DNA of 6,431 bases from NCBI GenBank assembly GCA_019747165.1, contig JAIERC010000482.1, positions 1 to 6,431 of the forward strand. The letters run 5' to 3'. The notes below the pieces were generated by a model. It made no database searches, was not told where the DNA came from, and was given only the letters and a program-made list of their open reading frames with translations. Of the stretch, positions 5,834-6,431 are shown one piece after another. The DNA comes from Sphingomonas sp. GTDB lineage: Bacteria; Pseudomonadota; Alphaproteobacteria; Sphingomonadales; Sphingomonadaceae. Position numbers and translations under genes: made by a program. Numbering within the stretch: position 1 is the first letter of the stretch; the number at the start of each line of letters is the position of its first letter.

Positions 5834-6431
5834 TCAATTCCAATTTCCTATCGGCTGGATCGATCGCTCGACCTCACTGACGATAGCTGCCAACCGTTGA
5901 TAGGCCGGCGCGCGCCCCGCACTCCGTCGCCAGGCCAGGGCCACCTCGCGGTATATCGCGCGACCGCGGATCGGGCGGACGCGAACATCGTCCTCATCGC
6001 GAATTTCTGACCGGATGTAGAGCGAGGGCAGCAGGGCCAGTCCCATCCCCATCCCAGCCATCTGTCGGATCGCGTCCAGGCTGGTCCCTTCATAGTCGCG
6101 CATCACTTCAGCGCCGACGGCAATGCTGAGCGACAGTATCTGTTCGGTCATTTTATATTGCGGGGAAAGTGTCAGCAGCCCGCGGTTGGCGAGCGCCGCC
6201 GGATCGATCATAGGCTCTGCTGCGAGAGGGTCGTCGGCCGCCATGGCGATCAGCATGTCTTCGCGGAATAATCGCTGGACGGTGAATTCATGGCCGACAA
6301 CCGGTAACTGCAGCAGCACGGCATCATGGGTGCCGCTGGACAAATCGCGGAGCAACTCGTCGGGCGATCCTTCGCGGACATGCAGCCGCAAATCGCGGTG
6401 ATCGCGGTGCAGCCGTGCCACGACATGCGGC
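5834..6431 (-). CDS. LysR-type regulator, OxyR-like effector domain without cysteines (N-terminus outside window)
   Basis: C-terminal 198 residues of a LysR-family transcription factor; the DNA-binding winged helix and about 100 residues lie beyond the right edge. The visible part is the effector-binding domain. It opens with PHVVARLHRDHRDLRLHV, which aligns with the LPH...LHQTFP region of OxyR. It continues with ELLRDLSSGTHDAVLL and YEGTSLDAIRQMAGMGMGLA, close to the OxyR pattern around ATSLETLRNMVAAGSGITLL. A gapless alignment from memory with E. coli OxyR places Lys (codon 6152-6154) at peroxidatic Cys199 and Ser (codon 6125-6127) at resolving Cys208; the fragment contains no cysteine at all. 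It therefore probably does not sense peroxide by the classical disulfide. It may bind a small-molecule ligand. A GTG at 6421 could be read as a start, but homology clearly continues upstream of it. It lies just upstream of the exporter operon, in the same direction, and may regulate it or katG. Confidence 0.87.
   Translation of the reverse strand, partial: PHVVARLHRDHRDLRLHVREGSPDELLRDLSSGTHDAVLLQLPVVGHEFTVQRLFREDMLIAMAADDPLAAEPMIDPAALANRGLLTLSPQYKMTEQILSLSIAVGAEVMRDYEGTSLDAIRQMAGMGMGLALLPSLYIRSEIRDEDDVRVRPIRGRAIYREVALAWRRSAGRAPAYQRLAAIVSEVERSIQPIGNWN

Noticed and set aside
5834..6421. GTG at 6421 as the true start of the regulator
   Set aside because: OxyR-like homology continues upstream of it to the window edge, and a LysR protein needs an N-terminal DNA-binding domain.

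Overview
The window looks like a piece of an alphaproteobacterial chromosome, most likely from the Sphingomonadales. This rests on its GC-rich composition and codon use, its KatG N-terminus, and its compact, translationally overlapping gene layout. The genus assignment is an inference and was not tested by any search. All five genes lie on the minus strand, so transcription reads from the right edge to the left edge. No RNA genes, mobile elements, CRISPR arrays or long repeats were seen. No gene-free stretch exceeds about 135 bases.

In order of transcription: (1) 5834-6431 is the C-terminal two thirds of a LysR-type regulator whose effector domain resembles OxyR but has no cysteine. (2) After an 87-base gap with a possible weak promoter comes a tight three-gene operon: an ABC-exporter-like membrane protein (4037-5746), a HlyD-type periplasmic adaptor (2995-4053, overlapping its upstream neighbour by 17 nt) and a TolC-type outer-membrane channel (1515-3002, overlapping the adaptor gene by 8 nt). 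This is the gene set of a type I secretion or tripartite efflux machine. (3) After a 132-base gap with a plausible promoter and two inverted-repeat sites comes katG (1-1382), a bifunctional catalase-peroxidase cut by the left edge after 460 codons.

The most striking feature is the inner-membrane component. It keeps the six-helix ABC exporter membrane domain and the overall fold signature of an ATPase domain, but every ATP-binding or catalytic motif is replaced: Walker A, Q-loop, LSGGQ signature, Walker B with its catalytic Glu, and the H-loop His. The reading frame is intact and the downstream genes are translationally coupled. It therefore looks like a maintained pseudo-ATPase exporter rather than a decaying gene. 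Because both the Walker and the signature motifs are lost, even pairing with a normal ABC half should give no complete composite ATP site.

The second theme is context. A secretion-like operon of unknown cargo sits between an OxyR-like regulator lacking the redox cysteines and a peroxide-detoxifying enzyme, all in one direction. A link between the exporter and oxidative stress is possible but rests only on neighbourhood.
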